Below, one piece after another: positions 1 to 13,000 of a DNA stretch of 64,000 nt (position 1 is the stretch's first letter; each line of letters begins with the position of its first letter). The position numbers and the translations under genes are program-made. Source of the DNA: Campanula takesimana (Eukaryota; Streptophyta; Magnoliopsida; Asterales; Campanulaceae); assembly GCA_026119855.1 (NCBI GenBank), contig JAOWBW010000016.1, forward strand, positions 310,001 through 374,000. Reading direction: 5' to 3'. Below the pieces are notes generated by a model. That model ran no database searches, was not told where the DNA came from, and saw only the letters and a list, made by a program, of their open reading frames with translations.

Positions 1-1206
1 GGGACACACAAACACCTCTCCAGATAAAACTTGGATACTCTCTTATATCGCCATTCACAAAATTCCTCTTCGTGAATATTTGCTTTGAAATCGTCACAAA
101 CTGAGGCCTCCAGGTCTCTGATAAACCAGCAACCTAGCATCACAAACATTGCAAAAGTAAACAACAGAAGATCACGAAAAACAAATCCCTCCGCATCTTC
201 CAAATACATAATATTTGCCAATGCATCAAAACAAAACCCCTTGAACGTCGCTTACCCCACCAAAAAGAATTCATCATCCGCTCTAGTTCTGCGGCGATTA
301 AATTACAAACAATATGGTTGATGTTAACTTTTACATACGATTTGTTATGTAATAAGTTTTTTTTTTCTTCGTTGAAAGTCGTTTGCTTTCTCTCTTTAGT
401 TTTGAGTCGTTTGCTTTCTCTCCTCGTTGAAAGCATCCGTCTATTTGTTTGTTTATTTGTTGTTTTTGAATTTTGCAATTGCGACGATCTCAAATTATAT
501 CACAACAATGAAGATGATATCATTGTTCTTACTGCACAAGGATGCTTTTGGATTTTGGGATGTTTGGTGAGCGTCTCCTAGTCAACTCGAATTCTTGAGT
601 ATATCGAGTGCTCAAAGCCAAATATTATTTGAAGGAGGATTTCTTAAATGCCGAATTGGGGTAGTGTTTAAGTTTTACTTTGAGTGCAATCCGAACTTTT
701 CAAAATTTAATTCGGAAGTGTCATTGTTGTAGGATACAATGGGGGGATCTACCTTGATCCTATGGCGTTTTCCCCTGTGATTTTAAGTTTTTATATTTTA
801 CTAGTGCAAATATTTAAGAATTTAGTGGTTATATTGTAATTTATTGATACTTTCCCCTCTCTGTGTGATAAAAAAAATGCACTAAATTTCTTTTACCCTT
901 TTTTACTAAGTGAAATCACTTTTTTTCCCTTTCAAATTTTTTTTGACTCCGCCACTGGTATGGTAAGAGGTGGAAATACTCTTGATATTTGTGGTGAGCC
1001 TCCAGCCTTTATGAAGCGTCATCTTTTTTCTTATTATTCTGAATGCAATTGATTTTGTCGTTAACTTAAAAGGAAAAACTGTTATTGATAAAAGTTTTGT
1101 ATCATAACACAGTCAGTTTGTACCAAAAAAACACAGTCAGTTGTTTTGTAGAAAAAAAATTGTAAACTTTTATGTGTAAAAAAGTGAGCTCATCATGATA
1201 TGATAT
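1..1206. other. Unassigned AT-rich intergenic DNA
   Basis: No recognisable gene. The open frames here are short, overlap on both strands and have no motif I know. The stretch contains homopolymer T runs and, at 938-957, the word GACTCCGCCACTGG, which resembles the end of some plant DNA transposons, but no matching inverted end is visible. The Copia 5' LTR begins directly after it. Confidence 0.6.
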
Positions 1207-2631
1207 TGTTGGGTATGCCCACACATATCTCAGTTTTAATGTAATAGGATTTATTAGATTTGATTGATCCATCACCTAAGTTTTATTTCATGGACTTTAG
1301 ACCCACATGTAAGAAGTATTTATACTTCAATTTTTAGGATGTCCATTGTTATAGACTAGGCTTAGTAATAGGGCAAGATGATCAAGATTCAAGAAAATCA
1401 CATTTTGAGTTGAGCCATGCGCCTATGCGCCATGCGCCTTCTAGCGCGCGCATATAAGCATTCTTCTAAGACTTGAAGAGAATTCAAATTACGCCATGCG
1501 CCCCATATGCCTTAGCACGCGCGGTCTCTATGCGCCTCTTAGCTCAACGCGCCTCAATGTGTTTATTCAACACTCAGTGATTTATTGAAAGACTCAAAGA
1601 CTTGAAGAGAATTCAAATTACGCCAATGATCCAACGGTGGTTAAAAGATGCATATGGGCCTAATCTGTTGACACGTGTCCATAACGGTCATATTTATGTT
1701 GAGTGTCAAAGTGGCCATAATATATGCATGCTCCAATCAACGAGTGACAGCACATCTTATCCACAAGGATTTCCAACGGCTAGTTTTTTTTTAAGTTCAC
1801 TATAAATACCCCATAACTTCAACATTTTGAAGTTGCTGAGTTTTGCTAAGAATTTCAAGAATTTCTCTCTCAAAGCATTTGTTGAAGATTTGAAGATTGC
1901 CTTCGTTTTTCCAGATTTCCTCAAGAACATCTTCATACCTTCATCCTTAGCCCAGATCTTCAAGCTCTAACACTTTAGTTTCATTGTGCTCTAAATCATA
2001 AAGATCTAAAGAGCCTTGATACTAAAATCACACACGCACCTCTTTAAGTTTGATCACTTAGATCCATCTTTTAGATATACACCGGTTATTGTTTTGGATT
2101 TGTTCATTCATAGAAAATTAGATCTTGAGTTAGTGTAGAAGCTCAAAAGTTGTAATTTGTAACACTCACTCATTATATAAGATCTCCATTAGAAATCCAA
2201 GACTAACCATCTTGGTAGAGGACGTAGATCTTTCATTGATCGAACCTCTCCAAATAGCTTGTGTTATTATCTTGTCATTTCTTTCAAGTTATTATTTTCA
2301 CTCACTATTTGCTTGTTTACTCATTGTAGATTGATTGAACTGAATTGTGTTGTGTTGTTATTTCATTTGCCTTAGTTCCTTATTTCAACCACTTTGAGCC
2401 AAAATACTTAGAGTGTGAGTGCGCCCCTTTATCACACTTTGCGCCTATTTTCATTACTAAATTCCGCTGTGCATTTCACTCACTCACTTAGGCGCATCTC
2501 ATAACGCTTACTTGATAAAGTGCGCATTTGCAATTGAGTTTATCAAGGGTACGAAAAGAATTTTAAAACAGCTATTCACCCCCCCCCCCTCTAGCTATTT
2601 TTCATACCCTTGTTTCCCTTTGGGACCAACA
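1207..2631 (+). repeat. Copia element 5' LTR
   Basis: The LTR is 1425 bp with TGTTGG/CCAACA ends and pairs with 31180-32660. The segment 1415-1560 is rich in GCGCC words and differs strongly from the same part of the 3' LTR, while the rest aligns closely. A 27-bp stretch at 1470-1496 is repeated at 1599-1625, but occurs only once in the 3' LTR. CTATAAATACC at 1800-1810 is a plausible TATA box for the element transcript. Confidence 0.92.
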
Positions 2632-2633
2632 AG

Positions 2634-2645
2634 TGGTATCAGAGC
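2634..2645 (+). other. Primer binding site of the Copia element (initiator Met tRNA type)
   Basis: TGGTATCAGAGC two bases after the LTR end is the usual plant retrotransposon site complementary to the 3' end of initiator methionine tRNA. Minus-strand DNA synthesis would start here. Confidence 0.9.
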
Positions 2646-2705
2646 TAACACCTTTATAAAACATTTTTCGTTTTTCAAGCTTAACAGCTTGGGTGCCGAT
2701 TCTAA

Positions 2706-4835
2706 ATGGCAAACTCAAAACCTATGGCAACTGCAAACTACACTCACGTTCCGGTCTTTGATGAAGATCATTTTGACGTGTGGAAATTCAGCATATTGAC
2801 TCATCTCAACTCAATCGATGAAAGGCTCCATGACACCGTCGTTTATGGACCTTATATTCCGATGAAGGCGAATCCAAATCCACGCACCAACGCTGCCCAA
2901 CCTACAGTTCTCAAACCAAGGGAAGCATGGACCGAGGAAGAAATTAGAAGAGTTGCAAATGATGGCAAAGCAAGAAACATTCTTCTAAGCACTCTAAGCA
3001 CGGCTATGAAACAACAAGTCATGCATTGTGCTACCGCTAATGAGCTATGTTATGCTATTGAAGAGCATATTGAAGGAGACACGGTTTGCAAGGAGAACAA
3101 GAAATACGAAGTACAAAAGAGATTCAACAATTTCTCTCAACTCCCCGGTGAAAACTTGAGGCAAACTTATGAACGTTACTGTGAAATTATCAATCTGTGT
3201 ATTTCACTTGGCATGAAGTTTACCAACAAAGATTTGAATGTAAATTTTCTACAAGCTTTTGGATCAAGATACCTACATAAATCTAGCGCTCTTGAAGACG
3301 CTGGAACTTTAGACGTATGGACATTAAGGAACCTTTATGCAAATCTCAAAGTTTACGAACTCAAACTCCAACGAATCAGCGAAACTGAAGGAAAGTCAAA
3401 ATCTATGGCTATGATGGCGCACAGAGAAGCTGCGCCTACACCTGCGCCTGTACAAGATGAGAAAAGTTCCGATCCCAAAATTTCTTCTTCTGAGCTATTA
3501 GACATGGATGATGAAGACTTCGCTTTATTTGTGAAGAAATTTAAAAAGTTCAGAAAATTCTCAAGACCCGGCTCAACCAACAAATTTCAAGGATCTACCA
3601 GCAAAGCTCCTCAAAAGTTTTCAAGGAGCAGTGATTCAAAAAGGAAAGAAGATCTTGTTTGTTTTAATTGCAGGAAACCCGGACATTTTGCATCAAGCTG
3701 CCCGATCCCCAAATTTGAATATATGCAGAAGAAGAGCAGCCATACTCCCAAATTCACTTCCAAGTTCACTCGTCACAAGGGAATGGTTGCTGAAGAAGAA
3801 GCACCAGCAAATGAGCACAACACTTGGATTGAAACAGACTCCGATGAGAGCGATGAAGATTCCGATGATGGACTCGTTTGTTTGATGGCAAATGATGATG
3901 AAGTTGATGCTTATAATTCTGATGATGACTTCTCCAAGGATGTTCCCGATATGAATGCCTTGAATAAACCTATCAAGAAATCCGCAGGTTTTCAAGAAGT
4001 GAAAAAGAAGAAAGGACCAACCATCAGCGAGCTCGTTGAACAAGGATTTCTCACTCCGGCTCAAAATGATGGTGGATTGTTATTCTCACGATGTGATCTT
4101 GGAGCAAGGAACAAATTGAGAAAAGGAGCATACATTAGACCACAGGTTGAACCAACTGCTCCAATCTCCAAAATCAATGATGATGAAGTGATTGCTGAAC
4201 AAGAAAAATTGTTCAAGAAGGCTGAAAAGGTAATCACTAGATTTGATGGTATGAAGGAAGCTTTAGCACTATCATGTGATGAAATTTCCCAGCTTAAGAC
4301 CGAGAAATCTCTACTTAAATCTGAACTCACCCTCCTTAAGGAGCAGATAAAGAGCATGACTCCTCTTACTGTTAAAAACACTTTTCTAACAGAACAGAAC
4401 TCACTTCTTAAAGTTCAAAACGATGAATTGGTTGCTCAAATTACTGATCTTAAAAAGATTACAAATGAGTTGTCCAATTCTCGTGTCACTATGGAGAATA
4501 TATTTGAGTCCCAAAAAGTCAGTGGTGATAAAAGTGGCTTGGGATTCTCATCAACTAGTGACAACCTTAAATGTGATGTCTGTGCTGAAAGAGATAGTGA
4601 ATTTACCAACCAACAAACTTTTGAAATTCCCAAGGAAAAACATTCTAATTCAATGGGTAAAGGACAGGAAAAAGTCAAGAGACAAACATTCCATTATGTC
4701 TACCCAACGAAGCAATTTGGGAAAGCTAATGGGAAAGATATAGCTACAGATGAACCATCTCCTAGCAAAATCATTCTTGAAAATAGGCGCGCTCCTTCTC
4801 CGAGTGCTCATTATGCGCCTAAGAGCCACTCGCCT
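2706..4835 (+). CDS. gag: Copia Gag, N-terminal part (interrupted by LARD A)
   Basis: Nucleocapsid/capsid protein of the Sirevirus-like element. The ATG lies 60 bases after the primer binding site, and the frame stays open for 710 codons up to the LARD A insertion. The N-terminal part (about residues 10-230) matches the Copia gag layout (FDEDHFDVWKFSI near the start, then a helical capsid-like region). A CCHC knuckle C319-C322-H327-C332 (CX2CX4HX4C) at 3660-3701 would bind RNA. It is followed by an acidic D/E/S-rich segment (residues 375-415) and a K/E/L-rich stretch near 500-620 that looks coiled-coil forming, as in the extended Gag of Sireviruses. Codons GCG CCT recur in an alanine-proline context. 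The frame resumes at 14053 in the same phase after removal of LARD A and one TSD copy. Confidence 0.9.
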
Positions 4836-5776
4836 TGTAACGCCCATCCTTAATCTCGTTAAATATTTGACTTATTTGTTAAATTCTTGACTTGCTTGTT
4901 AAATTCTTGACTAGCATAATTATATGCTATTTTATTTGAGTTAATTATTTAATTACTTTAGAAAATTAAGGTGGTTAAATATCAAAGTTGAAAGTTTAGG
5001 GGCCTTTTTGTAATTAGTGAAACTTGAGGGGCCTAATTGCAATTTCTCGAAAGTTATAAGTATATATAGTAGTTCTCTCAAGTCTTCTCGTTGCTTCCTC
5101 TGTTTCATAAAGAAGGTTTAGGATTCTTCCTATTCTCGACTCCTCGAGCTTAATTATCCCTCCGTTCGTGATTCTGGTCCCGGATAAATATTCGTGGCGT
5201 TGAATAGAGCGTTCCAGACCGATCAGAAATTTATTTGGGTCAACTTGATTTTTGACTAGGTAAGCTATTAGCTTCCCCTTACTTGTAATAACATGTATAT
5301 ATGTTATTCCCGCTACTTGTTCTTGTTAAAATTGTGTTTTGGGCAATTTTTGTGATACTTGTAAATTTGGGACGACGGGAGTATTCGTATGAAACAAGAA
5401 TGAATTAGACTTGCAAATAGTGTCTGGGAAAGTTAGAAAAATTGTACTCCTATTCGTGAGACGGTAAAATAGTAACTTGATTTAAATATTATTAGAAAAA
5501 TTGTACCATTATTTGTGGTACGGGGAAATGAATGGAAGTATCCCTAAATGGATATAGTAGTATAATATAAAATTGTACTTATACTTTTGGGGACGGTGAA
5601 ATATTAAATTGGAATAAAAGGAAATTGTCCTATTATTTATGGGACGGTAAAAGAAATGAATTGAGCCTGAAATAATGTTTTGGGTATTGCCTAAGAGTTA
5701 ATAAAAGTTACTCCTACGCTTGGGACGGGAAATTTCTTAACCTGGGAAAGAAATGAAAATTTCGCATTTTGGTACC

Positions 5777-5896
5777 TTGTCCGACCGCACAAAAATACTT
5801 GGGCGACCGCCCATCTTTCTGAAAGGTTTTTCAAAGGAATTGACCTGCTTGTGTGCGACCGCACAGGACATTTTAGGCGACCGCACAGTTACCTGA
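5777..5896 (+). repeat. GC-rich quasi-palindromic word module in LARD A LTR
   Basis: Within AT-rich LTR sequence, four related words follow each other: CCGACCGCACA, GGGCGACCGCCC, TGCGACCGCACAGG and GGCGACCGCACAG. Several are near-palindromes. The right LTR has the same module near 11037-11150 with few substitutions. Comparable modules lie in other LTR families of the window. Confidence 0.75.
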
Positions 5897-6095
5897 AAAA
5901 CAAAATGTTGTTTAAAGTTTGTATAAGTTGGAAGTAACTCTAGTTAAGGTATATAGCCTTAGTATAAGATGTCCTAGCAAGTGTTGTGACACCTTAGGGG
6001 CATCAGAACTTGGTTTTAAATATGTATACTCATTGAATTAAAATGAGAACTTAGTCTTGTACGTGGACACTTATAGAACCCAAATGAGAACTTAA

Positions 6096-6811
6096 GTATA
6101 AGAGTAACAACTCTTTTATATGTCTTGAAAGTGCTATGAACAAGCACTTATGCTTGTCTTGAAGCCAAGGATTGTGCACCTTAGGGGCATTAAAACATTG
6201 ACTTGAGATTGAATATCCTATTTAGGGGATTAAGAACTCGTAAGTATGAGTTGTCTAGCTCATTTACTTAATTTGAACTCGAAGTATTTTTGGTCTAGGT
6301 TTAGGGTACTACCCTAGATGGCTTAGATAAGTGTTGTAGAACACTCTAGTACTGAAAAATAGTCCCTTTGTGAACAAATGAAATGTGGACTTGAATCATA
6401 ATTAAATGATAACTTGGATATAAGAGTAGTAACTCTTTTATGTGTCTTGAATTAATGGTTGTGTACTTTAGGGGCACCAACTAATGTCTTGAGCTTGAAT
6501 GTCCTAAGAAAAGGATTGGAAAATAATTCGTGAAAGATGTATAATTCATCTTCCTAGCTTGAACTTGAAGTATAAGATAATTAACTCTTGTACATGTTTA
6601 ACCATCCAAAGAAATGGATTGAGAACTTGGATATAAGATGATAAGATCTTGTATATGTATTGAATGTCTTGAATGTACTGAATGTCTTGAATGTCTTAGG
6701 ATGAGACAGTAACTTGAAGTATAAGACAATAAAATCTCGTACATGACTTGAACATCCAAATAATTGGATTAAGACTTGAATATAAGATTATAAAATCTTG
6801 TACGTGCCTTG
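6096..6811 (+). repeat. Six degenerate units each holding a short inverted repeat (LARD A LTR)
   Basis: Units of the form TATAAGA..., about 8 bases, ...TCTT(G/T)TA occur near 6096, 6416, 6572, 6632, 6720 and 6780, usually preceded by ACTTG(A/G)A and followed by a TGTCTTGA-like word. Each can form a small hairpin. The same series is present in the right LTR. Confidence 0.6.
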
Positions 6812-7536
6812 ACACCAATATAGGTGTATGGTAATAAACTTGAAAGATTCTTGACGTGTATATGCAAATCTTGCATATAATTACTTGATAGAATGTGGCT
6901 TCTTGATTACTTGATACATGGTATGAATAATCGAAAGAGTTGAGATATGGGATTAGATAGAGAATGATTAACTCTACTACATACTTGAATTTGATACTTG
7001 TGTATTGTAAGTGTTATGAACAAACACTAAAGTGCTAGTGATTGGTTTTAATCGTGTTTATACTCAATGAAGTATATAAAGAATAAAGAAGATATCTTGT
7101 CTTGAAATGGTTCCTAAAGAAAGTAGGGACTAGTGTAATATGAAGATAATTCATATAATCGTGAATACTACGATTTAAGTTAATAAGAGTAACTACAGAA
7201 CACAATATATGTTAGAAAATGTATTCGATTATTAACGATACATATACGTGAAGTATGACCGTGTCTAGGTACAATGTGACCTATTCTACTACGTGTTTAG
7301 AGTCTAAGGTATTGGGCTCTACTTGATAGTAAGGGTATCGTGATAGACACTTTAATGTGTTAAACGTGATATGAAGACGTACGTGCAAACTTGGCATGTG
7401 ACAAAGTGATATACCCTACTACTTGACTGAAGTCTGTTATTAATGGACTCTTACTTGGATTGATCGTGTTACATGGACACCTTATGTGCCAGTGTTATCT
7501 TGGTTTGTATTCGCAATAATTGCGTACGTGTACTTG

Positions 7537-7650
7537 TATTCTCGTGAGCACATGATACATAATTACATGGTGCATATTCTCGTGAGCACATGATACATAA
7601 TTACATGGTGCATATTCTCGTGAGCACATGATACATGATTACATGGTGCA
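7537..7650 (+). repeat. 38-bp tandem repeat, 3 copies
   Basis: Copies start at 7537, 7575 and 7613 with TATTCTCGTGAGCACATG. They are identical except for one base in the last copy. The right LTR has four copies. Confidence 0.95.
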
Positions 7651-8748
7651 TAAAGAATAGTCCACTAATAAGGGACTGAGTTTTGTTCTCGTAGTTCAAG
7701 TAAATATCTACTTGTACATTCTTGTGTGAGTCCAGCTGGTTCTCCTTGCTTGTTCGAAAATATATAGGTTCACGCTTGTCGCGAGAGCTGGGGTTTAAGT
7801 GACAATCGGGTCCCTATGTATTTCCGCCTGACCCCTTACTACCGGCCATAGTAAGGGCATAGCTTCCTTGGTTGGAGCAATAAGCCTGACCTAAGTGAAT
7901 GCTAACTCCTGTCCTGTTCACCTCATGGATCTTGTTCTTGTGGATGACACTGGTTACCAGGTCTTCTTATATACTGCACAGCAGTCTCTTGTTCTTGTTC
8001 TTGGTTGTCCTCAGCTAGCAAAGCATCGACAACAAATGGTATTCTTGGGAGGAATAAGGAAGGATTCAGGTACAATGCGTGATAGGCCTATGTGCATCTT
8101 GGTGAGCTGGTTTAGCCTCTCACTCTACTTGACTACTTGTTACCTGAACCTTTCTTGAGCTTGATTACTTGTTGAGTTGGCTTAGCCTCTCCTATACTTG
8201 TTACTTGATGATACTTGATATATGTTTAGTTGAGTATCTACTGGTATTGCATGATAACATGACATATAATTGCATGTTAATAGCTTACTGAGATTTATCT
8301 CACCCTTTATTTATTTAATTATTTCCCCCCCCCCCCAGGAAAGCAGGGGATAGTACGCAGTGAGGCTCGGCTTAGCTGGGAACTTACTCAGCAGGATATT
8401 CTTGTTCGAAGTTAGTGTCCTTTTATATTTTGGTAAGGACGATCTTGTATGAGTTAATAAACTCTGGGCTTGTATTGGGGTAGTATTTGTTGTCCCTAGA
8501 CAGTTCTTGATGCCAGCTTATTTGCTAGGCATGTCTTCCGCTGTAAGTAACCTTGTTTGGTTTTAATTTTCTTGGTCTAGAACTCGTTGTGAGCTATCTT
8601 AGCTCCTTATTCTTGAGTAGATATAGCATGTCAGATTGTTTCTAGCAGGTATTGTTCCTGTTTCCCGTTAGTTTCTTGTTTCTTGTTAGTTACGCGCACC
8701 AGGTTCGAGGTTCTATTAGGGAATCCCGGGACTTGGGGCGTGTCAGTG

Positions 8749-8760
8749 TGGTATCAGAGC
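8749..8760 (+). other. LARD A primer binding site
   Basis: TGGTATCAGAGC lies three bases after the left LTR end, the initiator Met tRNA type site, consistent with priming in a Gypsy or Copia element. Confidence 0.88.
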
Positions 8761-10053
8761 TATGGTTTAGCTCTTAGCCTGGATAGGGTCTATGGCCTAG
8801 GTTGGGTTAGTCTTGGGTGTGCTACCGACGTCGAGTGCTTCGTTACTTGTTGTTATACCAGGCATAGGACTGGTGTTGATAGTGTTGATCCAATTGGATT
8901 AGATGGTTTGAGAATCGAGAGCGCGAGTCTTTAAAGACTTAGGCGTATTTATCTTGTCTTGTGGACATTGTTTCGTGCTATATATGCATGCTTGTCCTTA
9001 TCTCGTGAATTGCGTGGAAGTGTATTCTCTAGTAAGAGACTACGTGTTGATATTGTTATGAATAAGAGCTTGATAGAAGTGTGGGTGATAACACCCTATA
9101 CGTTCTATGTTAATTTGGTCGTGTCACCGGTATGGGACATTGATGTGATACGTGATATAGCTTGGCTGTCTACGTGTCATGACTTGGCTTTCTATGTGTT
9201 AGGCCAATCTTGTTTACCATAATAGATGGTAATTAATTCTCTGCTAGTATGCTTGACTATATATGTGAGCATGATAGATTTATGCATAACCTTTATGTTC
9301 TGCATTGAAAGTCTAGAAAGGGTTCTTGAGATTGTACTGGGTATTTAACCTATGTGATTGATAGTGGAATTTCTAAACCAAACCAGATGGATGTATCCAT
9401 TCTTGATGATAAACTTGGATTATCTTGAGTTGTGACAGTGCAAATACAGTGCTGATATCTGGATTAATGTTCTTGACCTTGATTGAGTTAAAAGAGTTGA
9501 AGATTCAACTTGAGAAATTTCTTGATAGATGATATATCTACCTTGTAGTGGATGTCTGAAGTGAGTATCTGTGTTGACCTATAAGTGGAAACAACCAAGG
9601 TGCGCGTGTTCTTGAGATATTCTTGATCTTGTTAGAGATTCATTAATGAATTTCGAAGGCAGCTCTATTGTTAACCATTTGACACCGAGAGCTACATCTT
9701 TTGATGGATTGTCTTGATGGATTGATATACGTAAAGTCAGTTCTGAATATTGAAACGATGGATAACCACGACCTCAGTATTTGAGATTTCCTAGTGGATT
9801 TGACCAGTATTACAGTGATCTGGAGGATATGACCAGTTCTATGATTTTTAGTGGATATGTCAAGTTTCACCGATATAGTGGATTGACTAATCGAGTCTGC
9901 TTGACTTTATGTGTTTTGATGTTATAATTGATACATCTAAATTGCATAGAATATTTGTGAGTATCTGTGCATAGTTGTGATGTTATTGAGTTCTATTTGT
10001 TGATTATATATGTTATAATCTTGATCAGTAAAATTCGAGGGCGAATTTTCTTT
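8761..10053 (+). other. LARD A internal domain, non-coding
   Basis: About 1.3 kb with no frame longer than about 90 codons and no gag, protease, RT or integrase motif on either strand. The short open frames (8683-8934, 8959-9222) have no recognisable content. The sequence probably keeps only cis signals for packaging and reverse transcription. Confidence 0.75.
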
Positions 10054-10066
10054 AAGGTGGGGAGGA
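10054..10066 (+). other. LARD A polypurine tract
   Basis: AAGGTGGGGAGGA directly precedes the right LTR. This is the plus-strand priming site expected for an LTR element and resembles the tract of Tekay/Del Gypsy elements. Confidence 0.85.
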
Positions 10067-13000
10067 TGTAACGCCCATACTTAATCTCGTTAAATATTTG
10101 ACTTATTTGTTAAATTCTTGACTTGCTTGTTAAATTCTTGACTAGCATAATTATATGCTATTTTATTTGAGTTAATTATTTAATTATTTTAGAAAATTAA
10201 GGTGGTTAAATGTCAAAATTGAAAGTTTAGGGGCCTTTTTGTAATTAGTGAAACTTGAGGGGCCTAATTGCAATTTCTCGAAAGTTATAAGTATATATAG
10301 TAGTGTTGCTTTCTCTGAGAATCATTTTCTCTCAAGTCTTCTCGTTGCTTCCTCTGTTTCATAAAGAAGGTTTAGGATTCTTCCTATTCTCGACTCCTCG
10401 AGCTTAATTATCCCTCCGTTCGTGATTCTGGTCCCGGATAAATATTCGTGGCGTTGAATAGAGCGTTCCAGACCGATCATAAATTTATTTGGGTCAACTT
10501 GATTTTTGATTAGGTAAGCTATTAGCTTCCCCTTACTTGTAATAACATGTATATATGTTATTCCCGCTACTTGTTCTTGTTAAAATTGTGTTTTGGGCAA
10601 TTTTTGTGATACTTGTAAATTTGGGACGACGGGAGTATTCGTATGAAAACAAGAATGAATTAGACTTGCAAATAGTGTCTGGGAAAGTTAGAAAAATTGT
10701 ACTCCTATTCGTGAGACGGTAAAATAGTAACTTGATTTAAATATTATTAGAAAAATTGTACCATTATTTGTGGTACGGGGAAATGAATGGAAGTATCCCT
10801 AAATGGATATAGTAGTATAATATAAAATTGTACTTATACTTTTGGGGACGGTGAAATATTAAATTGGAATAAAAGGAAATTGTCCTATTATTTATGGGAC
10901 GGTAAAAGAAATGAATTGAGCCTGAAATAATGTTTTGGGTATTGCCTAAGAGTTAATAAAAGTTACTCCTACGCTTGGGACGGGAAATTTCTTAACCTGG
11001 GAAAGAAATGAAAATTTCACATTTTGGTACCTTGTCCGACCGCACAAAAATACTTGGGCGACCGCCCATCTTTTTGAAAGGTTTTTCAAAAGAATTGACC
11101 TGCTTGTGTGCGACCGCACATGACATTTTAGGCGACCGCACAGTTACCTGAAAAACAAAATGTTGTTTAAAGTTTGTATAAGTTGGAAGTAACTCTAGTT
11201 AAGGTATATAGCCTTAGTATAAGATGTCCTAGCAAGTGTTGTGACACCTTAGGGGCATCAGAACTTGGTTTTAAATGTGTATACTCATTGAATTAAAATG
11301 AGAACTTAGTCTTGTACGTGGACACTTATAGAACCCAAATGAGAACTTAAGTATAAGAGTAACAACTCTTTTATATGTCTTGAAAGTGCTATGAACAAGC
11401 ACTTATGCTTGTCTTGAAGCCAAGGATTGTGCACCTTAGGGGCATTAAAACATTGACTTGAGATTGAATATCCTATGTAGGGGATTAAGAACTCGTAAGT
11501 ATGAGTTGTCTAGCTCATTTACTTAATTTGAACTCGAAGTATTTTTGGTCTAGGTTTAGGGTACTACCCTAGATGGCTTAGATAAGTGTTGTAGAACACT
11601 CTAGTACTGAAAAATAGTCCTTTGTGAACAAATGAAATGTGGACTTGAATCATAATTAAATGATAACTTGGATATAAGAGTAGTAACTCTTTTATGTGTC
11701 TTGAAGTTAATGGTTGTGTACTTTAGGGGCACCAACTAATGTCTTGAGCTTGAATGTCCTAAGAAAAGGATTGGAAAATAATTCGTGAAAGATGTATAAT
11801 TCATCTTCCTAGCTTGAACTTGAAGTATAAGATAATTAACTCTTGTACATGTTTAACCATCCAAAGAAATGGATTGAGAACTTGGATATAAGATGATAAG
11901 ATCTTGTATATGTATTGAATGTCTTGAATGTCATGAATGTCCTGAATGTCTTGAATGTCTTAGGATGAGACAGTAACTTGAAGTATAAGACAATAAAATC
12001 TCGTACATGACTTGAACATCCAAATAATTGGATTAAGACTTGAATATAAGATTATAAAATCTTGTACGTGCCTTGACACCAATATAGGTGTATGGTAATA
12101 AACTTGAAAGATTCTTGACGTGTATATGCAAATCTTGCATATAATTACTTGATAGAATGTGGCTTCTTGATTACTTGATACATGGTATGAATAATCGAAA
12201 GAGTTGAGATATGGGATTAGATAGAGAATGATTAACTCTACTACATACTTGAATTTGATACTTGTGTATTGTAAGTGTTATGAACAAACACTAAAGTGCT
12301 AGTGATTGGTTTTAATCGTATTTATACTCAATGAAGTATATAAAGAATAAAGAAGATATCTTGTCTTGAAATGGTTCCTAAAGAAAGTAGGGACTAGTGT
12401 AATATGAAGATAATTCATATAATCGTGAATACTACGATTTAAGTTAATAAGAGTAACTACAGAACACAATATGTGTTAGAAAATGTATTCGATTATTAAC
12501 GATACATATACGTGAAGTATGACCGTGTCTAGGTACAATGTGACCTATTCTACTACGTGTTTAGAGTCTAAGGTATTGGGCTCTACTTGATAGTAAGGGT
12601 ATCGTGATAGACACTTTAATGTGTTAAACGTGATATGAATATGTACGTGCAAACTTGGCATGTGACAAAGTGATATACCCTACTACTTGACTGAAGTCTG
12701 TTATTAATGGACTCTTACTTGGATTGATCGTGTTACATGGACACCTTATGTGCTAGTGTTATCTTGGTTTGTATTCGCAATAATTGCGTACGTGTACTTG
12801 TATTCTCGTGAGCACATGATACATAATTACATGGTGCATATTCTCGTGAGCACATGATACATAATTACATGGTGCATATTCTCGTGAGCACATGATACAT
12901 AATTACATGGTGCATATTCTCGTGAGCACATGATACATGATTACATGGTGCATAAAGAATAGTCCACTAATAAGGGACTGAGTTTTGTTCTCGTAGTTCA

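Larger units (their letters stand above)
4836..8745 (+). repeat. LARD A left LTR
   Basis: 3910 bp, pairs with 10067-14047. It contains a GC-rich word module (5777-5896), six short inverted-repeat units (6096-6811), a 38-bp tandem repeat in three copies (7537-7650) and a poly-C run near 8327. Compared with the right LTR it lacks about 26 bp near position 5075 and one 38-bp unit. Confidence 0.93.

Noticed and set aside
318..581. 87-codon frame with a hydrophobic stretch, overlapping a minus-strand frame at 140-493
   Set aside because: T-rich DNA gives Phe/Leu/Val runs by composition; there is no motif and no gene context.
938..957. GACTCCGCCACTGG as a DNA-transposon terminal repeat
   Set aside because: No inverted partner or target duplication found within the window.
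7537..7650. CRISPR-like array (also 12801 and 23035)
   Set aside because: Units are directly adjacent with no unique spacers, and the context is a plant retrotransposon.
7895..8158. 87-codon frame repeated at 13197 in LARD A LTRs
   Set aside because: The second copy is frameshifted early and the protein has no known motif; it is LTR sequence.
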